Part shown: in pieces, positions 29,644-41,388 of the stretch
How positions within the stretch are numbered: position 1 is the stretch's first letter
Layout of the letters: each line of letters begins with the position of its first letter
Source of the DNA: Streptomyces sp. NBC_01298
GTDB taxonomy: Bacteria > Actinomycetota > Actinomycetes > Streptomycetales > Streptomycetaceae
Direction: 5' to 3'
Length of the DNA: 64,000 bases
Assembly: GCF_035978755.1 (NCBI RefSeq)
Contig: NZ_CP108414.1
Coordinates: forward strand, 1,922,001 to 1,986,000
Position numbers and translations under genes: made by a program
Notes under the pieces: generated by a model
What the model was told of the DNA's origin: nothing
What the model saw: the letters and a program-made list of their open reading frames with translations, nothing else
Database searches by the model: none

Positions 29644-32600
29644 TCAGAAGTCGAATGCGATGCCGGGAAGTTCCGGCGCGGCCGTGGTGTCGGTGGCGGT
29701 GGCGCCGGGTCCGGCCGGCCGTCCCAGCGCGGCGACCGTCGTGTCCGGGTGCGCGAGCGCCCGGTCGAGGATGCCGAGGAGGGTGTCGCGGAACGCGGCG
29801 ACCGTGGCACGGTCGAAGAGCTCCGTCGAGTACTCCCACTCGATGTGCAGGTCGTCCTGCTCCTCGAAGACCTGCATGTTCAGGTCGGCCATGCCCTGTC
29901 CGGTGTGACGGGGCCTCAGCAGGACGTGCTGTCCCAGGAATTCGACGGCCTGCAGGGAGCTCGCCTGGAGGGCGAGCAGGGTGTCGAAGAGGGGGTTGCG
30001 GCCGGGCACGGGCTCCCCGGCCTCGCGGACGAGTTCGCCGTACGGGAAGTCCTGGTGGGCGAACGCCTCGCGGGCGGTGGTGGCCGCCTCCTCGACGAGC
30101 GCGCCGAACGGCTTGTCCCCCGAGGGCCGCAGCCGCAGGGACACCGTGTTGACGAACATGCCGACCGCGGTGTCGAGGCCGGGGGCGGTACGGCCGGCTG
30201 CCGGCACCCCCACGGTGACGTCCTGCTGTCCGGTGGCCACGGACAGGAAGACCGCGTACGCGGCCGCCAGCGGCGCGAAGAGCGTGACGGAGCGCTGCGC
30301 GGCGAAGGCCCGCAGCGCGGCGGTGCGTCCGGTCCCGAGCCCGAAGGGCAGCAAGTCGCCCGCGTGGGTCCGCAGGGCGGGCCGGGGGCGGTCGGTGGGC
30401 AGCTCGGCCGGGGCGGGCCGGCCCCGGAACGCGGAGGTCCAGTACGCGCGCTGCTCCTCGGCGATCCCCTTGCCCTCCCCGGCGGCCGCCCAGTGGGCGT
30501 AGTCCCGGTAGGGATGCGCGACCGGCGGCAGCTCCCGGCCGTGGTACAGGGCGTCGAGGTCGCCGAAGAGGTGCCCCAGGGACAGTCCGTCGACCACCAG
30601 GTGGTGCAGGTCCACGAACAGCACGGCCCGGTCGCCGGACCGGTACAGGCCCGCCCGGGCCAGCGGCGCGGCCGCCAGGTCGAAGGGGCGCACCAGCTCG
30701 TCGAGCCGCGGCTCCCCCTGCGTGACGCGCAGCTCCGACACGACCTCGGCGCGCACCACCTGCACCGGTTCGTCCTTCAGCAGGAACGCGGTGCGCAGGA
30801 CCTCGTGACGGCGGACCAGTCCGCGCCAGGCCTCCGCGAGACGTACCTCGTCCACGTCGGCCGGCAGGTCCAGCAGCAGCGGCACGTTGTACTGGACCGA
30901 GGCCTCGTCCCGGTGCTGCGCCACGAACAGCGGGTACTGCTGCGGCGCGAGCGGGTAGTGGTCGGCCGGCGGGGCGGCGGGCAGTTCGGCGGGCCCCCGG
31001 GGCTCGGGCGCCCGGGTGCCGAGCAGGACGGCGAGGTCCTCGACGGTCGGGTTGCGGAAGACGTCCGCGACGGTCACGGGAACGCGGAACTCCGTGCCGA
31101 TGGCGGTCGCGAGACCGGCCGCCATCAGCGAGTCCACACCGTGGTCGAACGCCGAGTCGAGCACCCCTACGGTGGCGCCGGGCAGCACGCTCTCCCAGAT
31201 CGCCACGAGCCGCTCCTCGACGGCGTCCCGCGGCGGCACGTGCTCCGCCGGCAGGTCGTGGAGATCGGCCGGATCGGGGAGCGCCGAGCGGTCGACCTTG
31301 CCGTGGGCGGTCAACGGAATGGAGTCGAGCAGGACGAGGTGCCCGGGGATCAGGTGGCGCGGCAGCCGCTCCGCCAGGTGCTCGCGCACCTCGCGCACGT
31401 CGAGCGGTTCGGCCTCCGTGAAGTAGGCGGCGAGGTAGCGGTCGCTCGCTTCGCCGCCCTCGCGCACCAGCGGTACGACGACGGCCTCGCCGACGGACGG
31501 GTGTCCGCGCAGCACGGACTCGATCTCCCCCGGCTCGATGCGGTAGCCCCGGATCTTGACCTGGCCGTCGGCGCGGCCGAGGAACTCGATGACCCCGTCC
31601 GGGCGCTGTCGCGCGAGGTCGCCCGTGCGGTACATGCGTCCGCCGGGCAGGAAGGGGTCGGGCAGGAAGACCTGCCCGGTGAGTTCGGGGCGGCCCAGGT
31701 AGCCGAGCGCCACGCCGTCGCCGCCGACGTACAGCTCGCCCTCGGTGCCCGGCTCCACCGCGGCGCCCGCGGGGTCCAGCACGTAGGCGGTGGAGTGGGC
31801 GATGGGCCGCCCGACGGGCAGCGGCCCGCCGGTCTCGTCCCGGCCGATGCGGTGGGTGGTGGAGAAGGTGGTGTTCTCCGTGGGGCCGTAGCCGTTGACG
31901 ACGCGGATCCCCGGGCAGGCGTCCAGGACGGCCGCGACGTGCTCGCCGGCCACCACGTCGCCGCCGACCACGAGGTCGTCCAGCGGGGCGAAGACGGAGG
32001 GGTCCTGCCGGGCGATCCGGCTGAAGAGGGGCGAGGTGAGCCACAGCGTGGTGACCCCGTGGTCCCTCAGCGCGGCCCCGAGGCGGCCGGCGTCCAGAAC
32101 GGCGTCCTCCTCGGGCAGCACCAGCGCACCGCCGTTCAGGAGCGGGCCCCAGAGCTCGAAGGTGCTCGCGTCGAAGGAGACCGCACCGGTCTGCAGGACC
32201 CGCATCGTCTCCGAGAACGCGACGAAGTCCGCGCCGCGGACCAGGCGGACCACGTTGCGGTGGCACACCATGACGCCCTTGGGCCGTCCGGTGCTGCCCG
32301 AGGTGTACATCACGTACGCGAGGCTCTCGGCCCCGACGCCCTCGGGCTCGCCCGCCTGCGGGTCCCCGGCGTCCGGCGCCCCCGCGTCCGGTGCCAGGTC
32401 GTCCCGGATCGCCATCTCGGTCCCGCGGCCGCCGGGCGCCTCGCCCTCGCGGTCCCCGAGCACCAGCCGCACCCCGCCGTCGTCGAGCAGGTACTCCACC
32501 CGCCGGTCGGGTTCGGAGGGGCTGATCGGCAGGTACGCGGCTCCGGCGCGCAGCACGGCCAGGTTGGCGATCACCCACTCGGGGCTCCGCTCGGCGCGCA

Positions 32601-32808
32601 CCGCGACGAGTTCCCCGGGGCGGATCCCGTACGCGAGGACGCGGGCGGCGAGCCGGGCCGAACGTTCCGCCAGGTCGCGGTAGGTCAGCGTGCCGTGCTC
32701 ACCGACCACCGCGGGCGCGTCGGGGGTCGCCGCGGCCTGCCGGAGGAACAGCGCGTGGATCGTCGCGTCGCGCGGGTAGCCCTGTGTAGCTCTCATCGTT
32801 CGTTCCAT
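29644..32808 (-). CDS. NRPS-B: A(Val-like) - T - C, initiation-type synthetase
   Basis: About 1054 residues. It opens directly with an adenylation domain (about 15-525; YTSGSTGRPKG, YGPTENT, NGK-type lysine in TAHGKVD). The pocket read by alignment to GrsA is D-A-F-W-V-G-G-T-F-K, one residue from the classical valine code DAFWIGGTFK. The carrier domain has Ser 560 in GVDSL, an ACP-like context. A complete C domain (about 615-1040) has an intact HHLVVDG. With no upstream C domain it looks like a starting module whose C domain passes the residue to NRPS-A. I prefer ATG 32808 because GGGAG lies 9 nt upstream; GTG 32829, overlapping the ATP-grasp stop (GTGA), is the alternative. NRPS-A begins 27 nt after its stop. 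Confidence 0.94.
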   Translation of the reverse strand: MERTMRATQGYPRDATIHALFLRQAAATPDAPAVVGEHGTLTYRDLAERSARLAARVLAYGIRPGELVAVRAERSPEWVIANLAVLRAGAAYLPISPSEPDRRVEYLLDDGGVRLVLGDREGEAPGGRGTEMAIRDDLAPDAGAPDAGDPQAGEPEGVGAESLAYVMYTSGSTGRPKGVMVCHRNVVRLVRGADFVAFSETMRVLQTGAVSFDASTFELWGPLLNGGALVLPEEDAVLDAGRLGAALRDHGVTTLWLTSPLFSRIARQDPSVFAPLDDLVVGGDVVAGEHVAAVLDACPGIRVVNGYGPTENTTFSTTHRIGRDETGGPLPVGRPIAHSTAYVLDPAGAAVEPGTEGELYVGGDGVALGYLGRPELTGQVFLPDPFLPGGRMYRTGDLARQRPDGVIEFLGRADGQVKIRGYRIEPGEIESVLRGHPSVGEAVVVPLVREGGEASDRYLAAYFTEAEPLDVREVREHLAERLPRHLIPGHLVLLDSIPLTAHGKVDRSALPDPADLHDLPAEHVPPRDAVEERLVAIWESVLPGATVGVLDSAFDHGVDSLMAAGLATAIGTEFRVPVTVADVFRNPTVEDLAVLLGTRAPEPRGPAELPAAPPADHYPLAPQQYPLFVAQHRDEASVQYNVPLLLDLPADVDEVRLAEAWRGLVRRHEVLRTAFLLKDEPVQVVRAEVVSELRVTQGEPRLDELVRPFDLAAAPLARAGLYRSGDRAVLFVDLHHLVVDGLSLGHLFGDLDALYHGRELPPVAHPYRDYAHWAAAGEGKGIAEEQRAYWTSAFRGRPAPAELPTDRPRPALRTHAGDLLPFGLGTGRTAALRAFAAQRSVTLFAPLAAAYAVFLSVATGQQDVTVGVPAAGRTAPGLDTAVGMFVNTVSLRLRPSGDKPFGALVEEAATTAREAFAHQDFPYGELVREAGEPVPGRNPLFDTLLALQASSLQAVEFLGQHVLLRPRHTGQGMADLNMQVFEEQDDLHIEWEYSTELFDRATVAAFRDTLLGILDRALAHPDTTVAALGRPAGPGATATDTTAAPELPGIAFDF

Positions 32809-32825
32809 CTCTTCGTGCTCCCGCC

Positions 32826-34078
32826 TCACGCGCCCGCGCCGGCCGGCGGCGCGAAGACGGGGCGGAAAGTGGCGGTGATCGACTCCGCGACCGTCCGCAG
32901 GGTGTCGTGGTCCGGGGCGGAGCCGAAGACCACGCCCAAGTGGCTCTGGGTGCCCTCGCGCCAGTCCACGAGCCGCCCCGGCTCCGCGTTCGCCTCGACG
33001 TTGCGCACGCCGGGCAGCTCGGTGAGCTCGGACAGCCCGCCGACCGAGGCGAGCGTGCCCGCCACGGCTGGCGGGGTGAGGAAGTACTGGTAGGTGACGC
33101 CCCGGTGGCGGGCCGCCGGGATACGGGGCTCCCCGCCGAGGGCGACGTCCAGCGCCATCCGTACGAGGTTGATCCCGGTGGCCCGGCGCAGGATCTCCGG
33201 GACGTATCCGCCCAGTCGGCCGTTGACCTCGATGATGCGGGGGCCGTCCGCGGTCAGCTTGATCTCGGTGTGGGTGATGCCGTGGCGGATGCCCAGGGCC
33301 CGCACCGCGGCGGCCTCCAGGGCCAGGACCTCGTCGGCGGCCTCCTGCGACAGCGTGGCCGGCAGCAGCATCCCGGTCTCGCGGAAGGGTTCGGCGAGGG
33401 CGAACTTCCCGGTGACGCAGACCTGCCGGGAGGCCGACCCGGTGTGGACGGACTCCACGGAGACGTAGTCCCCCCAGAACCCGCCGGCCACCCGGGGGTC
33501 GCCCTCCAGCATCTGCTCGGCGACGAACTCGATACCGGCCGGGCGGGCGGCCGCCGTGGCGAGGAACTGCTCGGCGGAGTCCACCCGGGTGGTGTGCAGA
33601 CTTCCGGCACCGATCCGCGGCTTGATCACGGCCGGCACGCCGACCAGGTCGAGCGCCTGCGCGGGATCGTCACCGATCACCGCGCAGCGGGTGGCCTGGA
33701 CCCCGGCCTCGGCCAGGATCCGGCGCTGCACCAGCTTGTCCACCAGCGCCGGGATCAGCTCGACCGCGTGGTAGGGCAGCCCGAGACCGTGCGCCATGCG
33801 GGCCGTCTCGGCGAGCTGGTACTCGCTGTAGGTCACGACGCCGTCGACCGCGGCCTCCCGGAGCAGTCTCAGCCGCTCCTGGGGATCCCGTCCGGTGACG
33901 TCGACGACCTCGCCGAGGGCGAGCATGGACTGCCGGGCGGCAGCGGCCCCGGGCCGGTCGAAGTCCGCGACGAAGACCACTTCGCAGAGCCGGTGGGCGG
34001 CGGCCAGGATGTCGTTGGCCGTGGCGGAGCCCAAGTCGTAGACGACCGCGACCCGGGGCGTCTTCCGTATGCCGGTGG

Positions 34079-34082
<4 letters not shown>
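32826..34082 (-). CDS. ATP-grasp ligase 2
   Basis: A 418-residue protein with an N-terminal alpha/beta domain (RVAVVYDLGSA), an ATP-grasp lid strand PAVIKPRIGAGSLHT, and the metal-binding end of the fold ITHTEIKL...IIEVNGRLGGY, where Glu and Asn would hold the magnesium ions. This is the pattern of the carboxylate-amine ligase group (BacD/DapE-type amide ligases). ATG 34082 overlaps the NRPS-C stop (ATGA), and its own stop abuts NRPS-B, so it is translated with the synthetases. It is only distantly similar to the other ATP-grasp protein in the operon. Substrates are unknown; amide formation off the assembly line, or supply of a dipeptide to the A-less module, are possible. Confidence 0.88.
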
Positions 34083-37036
<2,954 letters not shown>

Positions 37037-37089
37037 GCTGATCTCCTGGCTGGTGCGGGCGGTGGGCGCGGTCGTGTGGTCGGGTGCGC

Positions 37090-37914
37090 TCATCGCGTGC
37101 TGAATCCGCCGTCGACGGTGACGACGCTTCCGGTCACCTGGCGGGCGTCGTCACTGGCCAGCCACAGGGCGGCGGACGAGACGTCCTCGGGGTTGACCAG
37201 GGCGTTCATCGGCTGGGACTCCAGGAACGCGGCCTCCTGGTCCTCCGGGGCGACACCGAGCGAGCGGGCGACCTCCGAGAGCATCCGGCCTTCGAGGGCC
37301 GGCTCCTCGCGGACCTGGCCGGGGCACAGGGCGTTGACGCGGATCTGCAGGGCCGCGTAGTCGAGCGCCGCCGCCTTGGTCAGTCCGATCAGACCGTGCT
37401 TCGCGGCGACGTAGCCGGCGAAGTAGCGGTAGCCCACGAGGCCCGCCGTGGAGGAGACGTTCACGATGCTGCCGGACCGCTGCTTCGCCATGGAGGGCGC
37501 CACGGCCTTGATCATCCGCCAGGCGCCGGACAGGTCGACGTCCAGCATGACGCGCCACTCGTCCTCGGTGATCTCGTGGCTGGCCTTGCCGGAAGGGGAC
37601 GCGATGCCGGCGTTGTTGACCAGGACGTCGATCCGGCCGAACCGGTCGAGGGCGTCGGCGACGGCTGCGTCGATCTCCTTCTGCTGCCGCACGTCCGCCC
37701 GGGCGGTCAGCACGGAGGCACCGCGCTCCCGGCACAGCCGTGCGGTGGCCTCCAACTGGTCGGCCGTGCCGAGCGGGTACGGCACGTCGGCGATGTCCGC
37801 GGCCACGTCGAGCAGGGCGAGGTCGGCGCCCTCCTCGGCGAACCTCAGGGCGCAGGCACGGCCGAGGCCGCGGGCCGCGCCGGTGATGAGGACGGTCTTC
37901 TGGGAAAGTCGCAC
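37090..37914 (-). CDS. Short-chain dehydrogenase/reductase (SDR)
   Basis: A classical SDR of 274 residues: cofactor motif TGAARGLG at about 11-18, NNAG, catalytic Ser in VSSTAG, YVAAK with Tyr and Lys, and the C-terminal DGGFS ending. An Asp (LLDV) after the second strand suggests NAD(H) preference. It starts at GTG, one base after the thioesterase stop. With the P450 and the stand-alone A-T protein it may oxidise a beta-hydroxy amino acid or reduce a keto intermediate; this is inferred from neighbourhood. Confidence 0.93.
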   Translation of the reverse strand: MRLSQKTVLITGAARGLGRACALRFAEEGADLALLDVAADIADVPYPLGTADQLEATARLCRERGASVLTARADVRQQKEIDAAVADALDRFGRIDVLVNNAGIASPSGKASHEITEDEWRVMLDVDLSGAWRMIKAVAPSMAKQRSGSIVNVSSTAGLVGYRYFAGYVAAKHGLIGLTKAAALDYAALQIRVNALCPGQVREEPALEGRMLSEVARSLGVAPEDQEAAFLESQPMNALVNPEDVSSAALWLASDDARQVTGSVVTVDGGFSTR

Positions 37915-37915
37915 G

Positions 37916-38641
37916 TCAGTTCTCCGTACGCCCGGACCGCAGCCGCGAGGCGATCAGCTCGAGCAGCGACTTGGCGCCCGCGTCGAGGTACATGTGGTCA
38001 CCGGGCACGTCCACGGCGGTGAACGTCGCGCTGGTCGCGTCGCGCCAGTGGTCGGCGGCGCCGGCCGAGACGAGGTGGTCGTCGACGCCGCGGATCGAGG
38101 TGATGGGCGCCGTGAGCTTGCGCTCGGAGGCGGGCGCGTAGGCCTCGTGCATCTCCACGTCGGCGCGGAGCGTGGGGAGCAGCAGCTCGCGCATCTCCGG
38201 GATGTCGAAGGCCGGGTGCGTGTAGCCGGCGAACTCCTGGACCCGGGCGAGGAACGCGTCGTCGTCCAGTCCGGTCGCCCGCTCCGTACGGCCGTTCCAC
38301 GGCCCCTGCGATCCGCTCACGAACAGGTGGACCAGCTCGTTGGCACCGTGGTCGGCGATCCGGTGGGCCAGCTCGTACGCGAGGATCGCGCCGAGGCTGT
38401 GACCGAAGACGGCCACGGGCCCCTCTCCGGCCGCCGCGAGGGCGGTGTCGAGAAGTCCGTCGGCCGCGTCCTGCACGTTGGTGTACGGGTCCTGGTCGAC
38501 CAGGCGCTCGCGGCCAGGCAGTTGGATCGGCTTGACCTCGACGCCCTCGACGCCGAGGGAACGCCAGGGCATGTAGAAGCTGGCGCCGGCTCCGGCGAAG
38601 GGCAGGCACAGCAGAGGCGTGGCATGAAACATGGGGCTCAT
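37916..38641 (-). CDS. Type II thioesterase, first gene of NRPS operon
   Basis: About 241 residues: LLCLPFAGAGASFYMPW at the start, the nucleophile motif GHSLGA, and a late Asp/His pair in RGVDD and VPGDHMYL. This is the normal size and motif set of NRPS/PKS editing thioesterases, with a Ser nucleophile. Upstream in-frame codons add about 40 residues with no family similarity, so I place the start at ATG 38641 or the ATG at 38632. It leads a minus-strand series of ten genes with overlaps or short gaps and probably lies next to the main promoter. Confidence 0.92.
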   Translation of the reverse strand: MSPMFHATPLLCLPFAGAGASFYMPWRSLGVEGVEVKPIQLPGRERLVDQDPYTNVQDAADGLLDTALAAAGEGPVAVFGHSLGAILAYELAHRIADHGANELVHLFVSGSQGPWNGRTERATGLDDDAFLARVQEFAGYTHPAFDIPEMRELLLPTLRADVEMHEAYAPASERKLTAPITSIRGVDDHLVSAGAADHWRDATSATFTAVDVPGDHMYLDAGAKSLLELIASRLRSGRTEN

Positions 38642-39098
38642 GGCTCCGTGAAGGAAGTTCGAACAAAGACGGGATCGGTCCGTCACGAGGGATTTGCGCG
38701 GGCCGTTGAGAGAAGCCGCCGACATTGGTGAATGTCTCAGGACGGCAGACAGCCCAAACCACAAGGGCAGGAAATTCGACAGAGCGTCAAGTTCGCCTCA
38801 CACAAAGAAGACAGCGGCGCCATCACCCAGCCCCCGTGCCGCTCGACGACCGGATCATGCAACAGGCCCCAACGGTTGTCGAGCCGCGATTCCGATGGCC
38901 CGGAGATGTGACGGCCCCCTGACGCAAAGCATCGGCAACGGAGATCCCTTCGGTCGCCGAATCGGGCGGACCGGTCGAAATCAGCCGCAGAACACCGGCG
39001 GCACCGGGGCCCCCTGACGGATTCGCGAAGTTTCAGGCCATCGAGCCCATCGGGAATCGGCCACCGAACACCCTTGAGGCCAGGGCTGGTTCTGCCGT
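38642..39098 (-). promoter_or_regulatory. Upstream region of the NRPS operon
   Basis: About 457 nt without a supported gene. It contains an interrupted palindrome GACATT-GGTG-AATGTC at 38721-38736, about 80 nt upstream of the first gene, which is operator-like, and a 12-bp direct repeat GGCCCCCTGACG at about 38913 and 39008. I could not assign promoter boxes or activator repeats with confidence. Confidence 0.45.
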
Positions 39099-39146
39099 GC
39101 GGGCGGGTCCGCGTGTCCCGCCGGCGGGACACGCGGACCCGCCCGC
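39099..39146. terminator. 48-bp perfect palindrome, bidirectional terminator candidate
   Basis: Arms 39099-39120 and 39125-39146 are exact reverse complements around a self-complementary CCGG, giving a 48-bp perfect palindrome (GCGGGCGGGTCCGCGTGTCC at the outer left). It lies between the regulator pseudogene and the NRPS operon promoter region and would block read-through. Confidence 0.75.
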
Positions 39147-39207
39147 CGCCCGCGCGAGGTGAATCCTTCCGGCCAAAACTGCGAAGGTTTCGTGGAGGGC
39201 CCGGATC

Positions 39208-40003
39208 TCACTTGACAGGGGGCATCCCCGCCCACAGGATCTCTCGAACAGGGCGCGAAAGACGGGGAATTACCAGAGGAATTACCAGGGAAATCGCCTG
39301 GGGAAGCCAGGGAACGAAGGAAAGCCAGAGCCAGCCTTTCGCGGACGCCTTGACGCCCGCCTGGCAGCGGTTCTCCGCGCCGAGTCTCCCCATGAGCGTC
39401 GCGGGGTTCCGGCGGAACGTGCGAATCGAGACGCCCAATATCGCGCGCGATCGCCTCATCCCGCACTCCGGCCGGCATCAGCCGCAGGATCGCCCGCTCT
39501 TGAGGAGTGGGACCGTCGCCCGGGTCCCGGACGAGGTCCTCCAGCGGAGTGGCGCTGATCCACCGGTCACCGTGTCGCTCACGATCAGCCGGAACGGCAC
39601 GGATCCCAGGAGCCGGATCTCCACGCCGAGTTCGGTCAGTTCCCGCAAGTGCTTGGCCCCGTTGGGTGATCTGAAGAACGACTCCGCGTAGATGCCGCGC
39701 ACGGTGACGCCCCGCGAGCGCACGTAGCCCGTACGCGCCACTTCCTCGGCGAGCTCCGCGCTGTCGGCCGCGGGTCCGGGGAACATGCTCAGGATCTGGT
39801 GCGACGCGACGGCCCCGGCATCGAGCAGCGCCTCCACGATCTCCGCCGGATCGGTCAGGAACTCGGCGGTGTACACGGCCCGGCGGGGTCCACCGCCGTC
39901 CTCCGGCCGAGCCCGATGGCGAGCATTCGGCCACCGCTGCGCGCTCCGCCGCGGCCCGCACGTCCCACGGCAGCCCCGAAGGACCGCGCCCTGCCTGCCG
40001 CAT
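39208..40003 (-). pseudogene. Frameshifted HTH (LuxR C-terminal type) regulator
   Basis: Three frames each carry part of one regulator. The first has AVYTAEFLTDPAEIVEALL through RLIVSD (about 39880 to 39570). The second continues with DRWISATPLEDLV, PTPQERAILRLM and DEAIARDIG (about 39570 to 39440). The third completes the DNA-binding helix with VSIRTFRRNPATLMGRLGAE and ASAKGWL (about 39440 to 39325). The order and content match the family of the intact regulator at 59720-60775. Two frame changes are needed near 39570 and 39440, and the segment between the ligand-binding and HTH parts looks shorter than usual. The N-terminal end is not clear. Either the gene is dead or the sequence has errors. 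Confidence 0.75.
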
Positions 40004-40729
40004 GCCGCTCGCCCCATCTCACAAGGCCTTCCCCCCAAGGGTCCGGTCTTCAGATCACCTGGATCATCGCCCTGTTTGCAGCAGGTTCCATCGCGGAATG
40101 GCCGATTGCCCGATAGCGCCATGGCTGCACCCTTTGATGCGGATACCACCCGCCCCCGGCCTTGGCATCCTGATGCCAGGCTGATTAATGCCGGTCGATT
40201 GATCTGGACCACGGCCCGAATGCGATGCCAGACTCCCTGTTGACCACAGCAGTTGCTCACCGCCCGGGAAGCGGTAGACCCACGTGAAACCCACATATCG
40301 GCCCGCCGTGCCGCAGGACTCGGTGGGGCCGACCGCCGTCACTCGTCGAGCAGGCGACGCTTTCGCGCCAAAGCGACGCCCCGCGCGGCACGGTGCGTCA
40401 ACCACTCCCGGGACGGTGGTCAGGAACTGCGGCCGGACCGTAGCACCTGACCACCCATAGGACACTCATGAACTCCCCGTGGCTCGTTCACGACCCGCCA
40501 CGCCCCTTTCGTGGCGAGGCACGCACGAACCTCTCTACGGAAACCTCCCCGCCCCGTCAGCGTCGACTCGGGTGTGCGCGCCGCGACGGCTGTTGACCCC
40601 GAAGGCCACCGCGCTGAACCGCGTTCGCCCATGCGTTACGGGGCGGAGCGGTCGGCACACCGGCAGCCCTCCTCCGGCTTTCATCGGCTTTCCCTCCACC
40701 GACCGACCTTGACCAGAGAAGCGATCAGC
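40004..40729. other. Intergenic region upstream of the LmbU-like gene
   Basis: About 725 nt with no supported gene. The only clear structure is an inverted repeat GGTGGTCAGG (40415-40424) / CCTGACCACC (40446-40455) with a 21-nt spacer, 275 nt before the LmbU-like start. It could be an operator or a hairpin in a long 5' leader. Confidence 0.5.
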
Positions 40730-41359
40730 ATGGAGACGTCCGCCAGCACGACCACCCTGCGCACCGCGCCCCGATCCTCTGCCGGTGCGGCGGCCCTCAC
40801 ACGCCGCACCGGCCTGTCCCTGCCACCGGACTTCCCCCTGGCCGAGTGGAAGCGGTTCGGCAAGCACCTCTACCTGATAGCGGACTCTTCGAGCTGGTGG
40901 CTCGGCGACTGGATCATTTTCGGCCAGGACATGTACCCCGGACGCTACCGGCAGGCCATGGAGGAAACAGGCCTGGACTACAAGACCTTGCGGAACTACG
41001 CCTGGATCGCCAGGCGGTTCACGGCCGCCGAACGGCACCCGAAGGTCAGCTTCCAGCACCATGCCGAGGTCGCCTCGCTGGAGCCGGCGAAGCGTGCGAT
41101 GTGGCTGGAACGGGCCACTCAGGAGGGCTGGTCCCGCAACACGCTCCGACAGCACGTGCGGCAGGCGGCCCTGGCGGGATCGTCCGACGCGGCCGACGAG
41201 CGCGAGGGCAAGCAGGTTCAACTCCAGGTGCGCACGACCGCGGAACGGGAGACCCTGTGGGCGGGCGCCGCCGAGCGCGACGGCCGCGACCTGGCCGAGT
41301 GGATCATCAGCAGCCTCGACCGTGCCGCGACGCGGGAGACGGATCCCGCGCGCGGTTAG
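40730..41359 (+). CDS. LmbU-family transcriptional regulator
   Basis: A 209-residue protein that resembles LmbU/NovE-type cluster activators: LTRRTGLSLPPDFPL, SSSWWLGDWIIFGQ, YKTLRNYAWIARRF, VSFQHHAEVASL and GWSRNTLRQHVR follow the family's order. LmbU is a DNA-binding activator of the lincomycin cluster, and relatives occur in aminocoumarin and other clusters. I place the start at ATG 40730; upstream in-frame codons have no family similarity, and the ribosome site (AGAGAAG) is weak. The C-terminal 50 residues are charged and variable. It lies 2.1 kb from the NRPS operon and is a second candidate pathway activator beside the SARP protein. Confidence 0.88.
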   Translation: METSASTTTLRTAPRSSAGAAALTRRTGLSLPPDFPLAEWKRFGKHLYLIADSSSWWLGDWIIFGQDMYPGRYRQAMEETGLDYKTLRNYAWIARRFTAAERHPKVSFQHHAEVASLEPAKRAMWLERATQEGWSRNTLRQHVRQAALAGSSDAADEREGKQVQLQVRTTAERETLWAGAAERDGRDLAEWIISSLDRAATRETDPARG

Positions 41360-41360
41360 C

Positions 41361-41376
41361 CCGACGGCCGCGTCGG
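41361..41376. terminator. Short hairpin between convergent genes
   Basis: CCGACG-GCCG-CGTCGG sits in the 29-nt gap between the LmbU-like gene and the DUF1254 gene. Confidence 0.5.
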
Positions 41377-41388
41377 CACGCGTACGCC

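Noticed and set aside
38642..39098. SARP heptamer repeats in the NRPS operon promoter
   Set aside because: CGAACTT and CGAATTT were noticed on the minus strand, but their 17-bp offset does not fit the 11- or 22-bp spacing of SARP sites.
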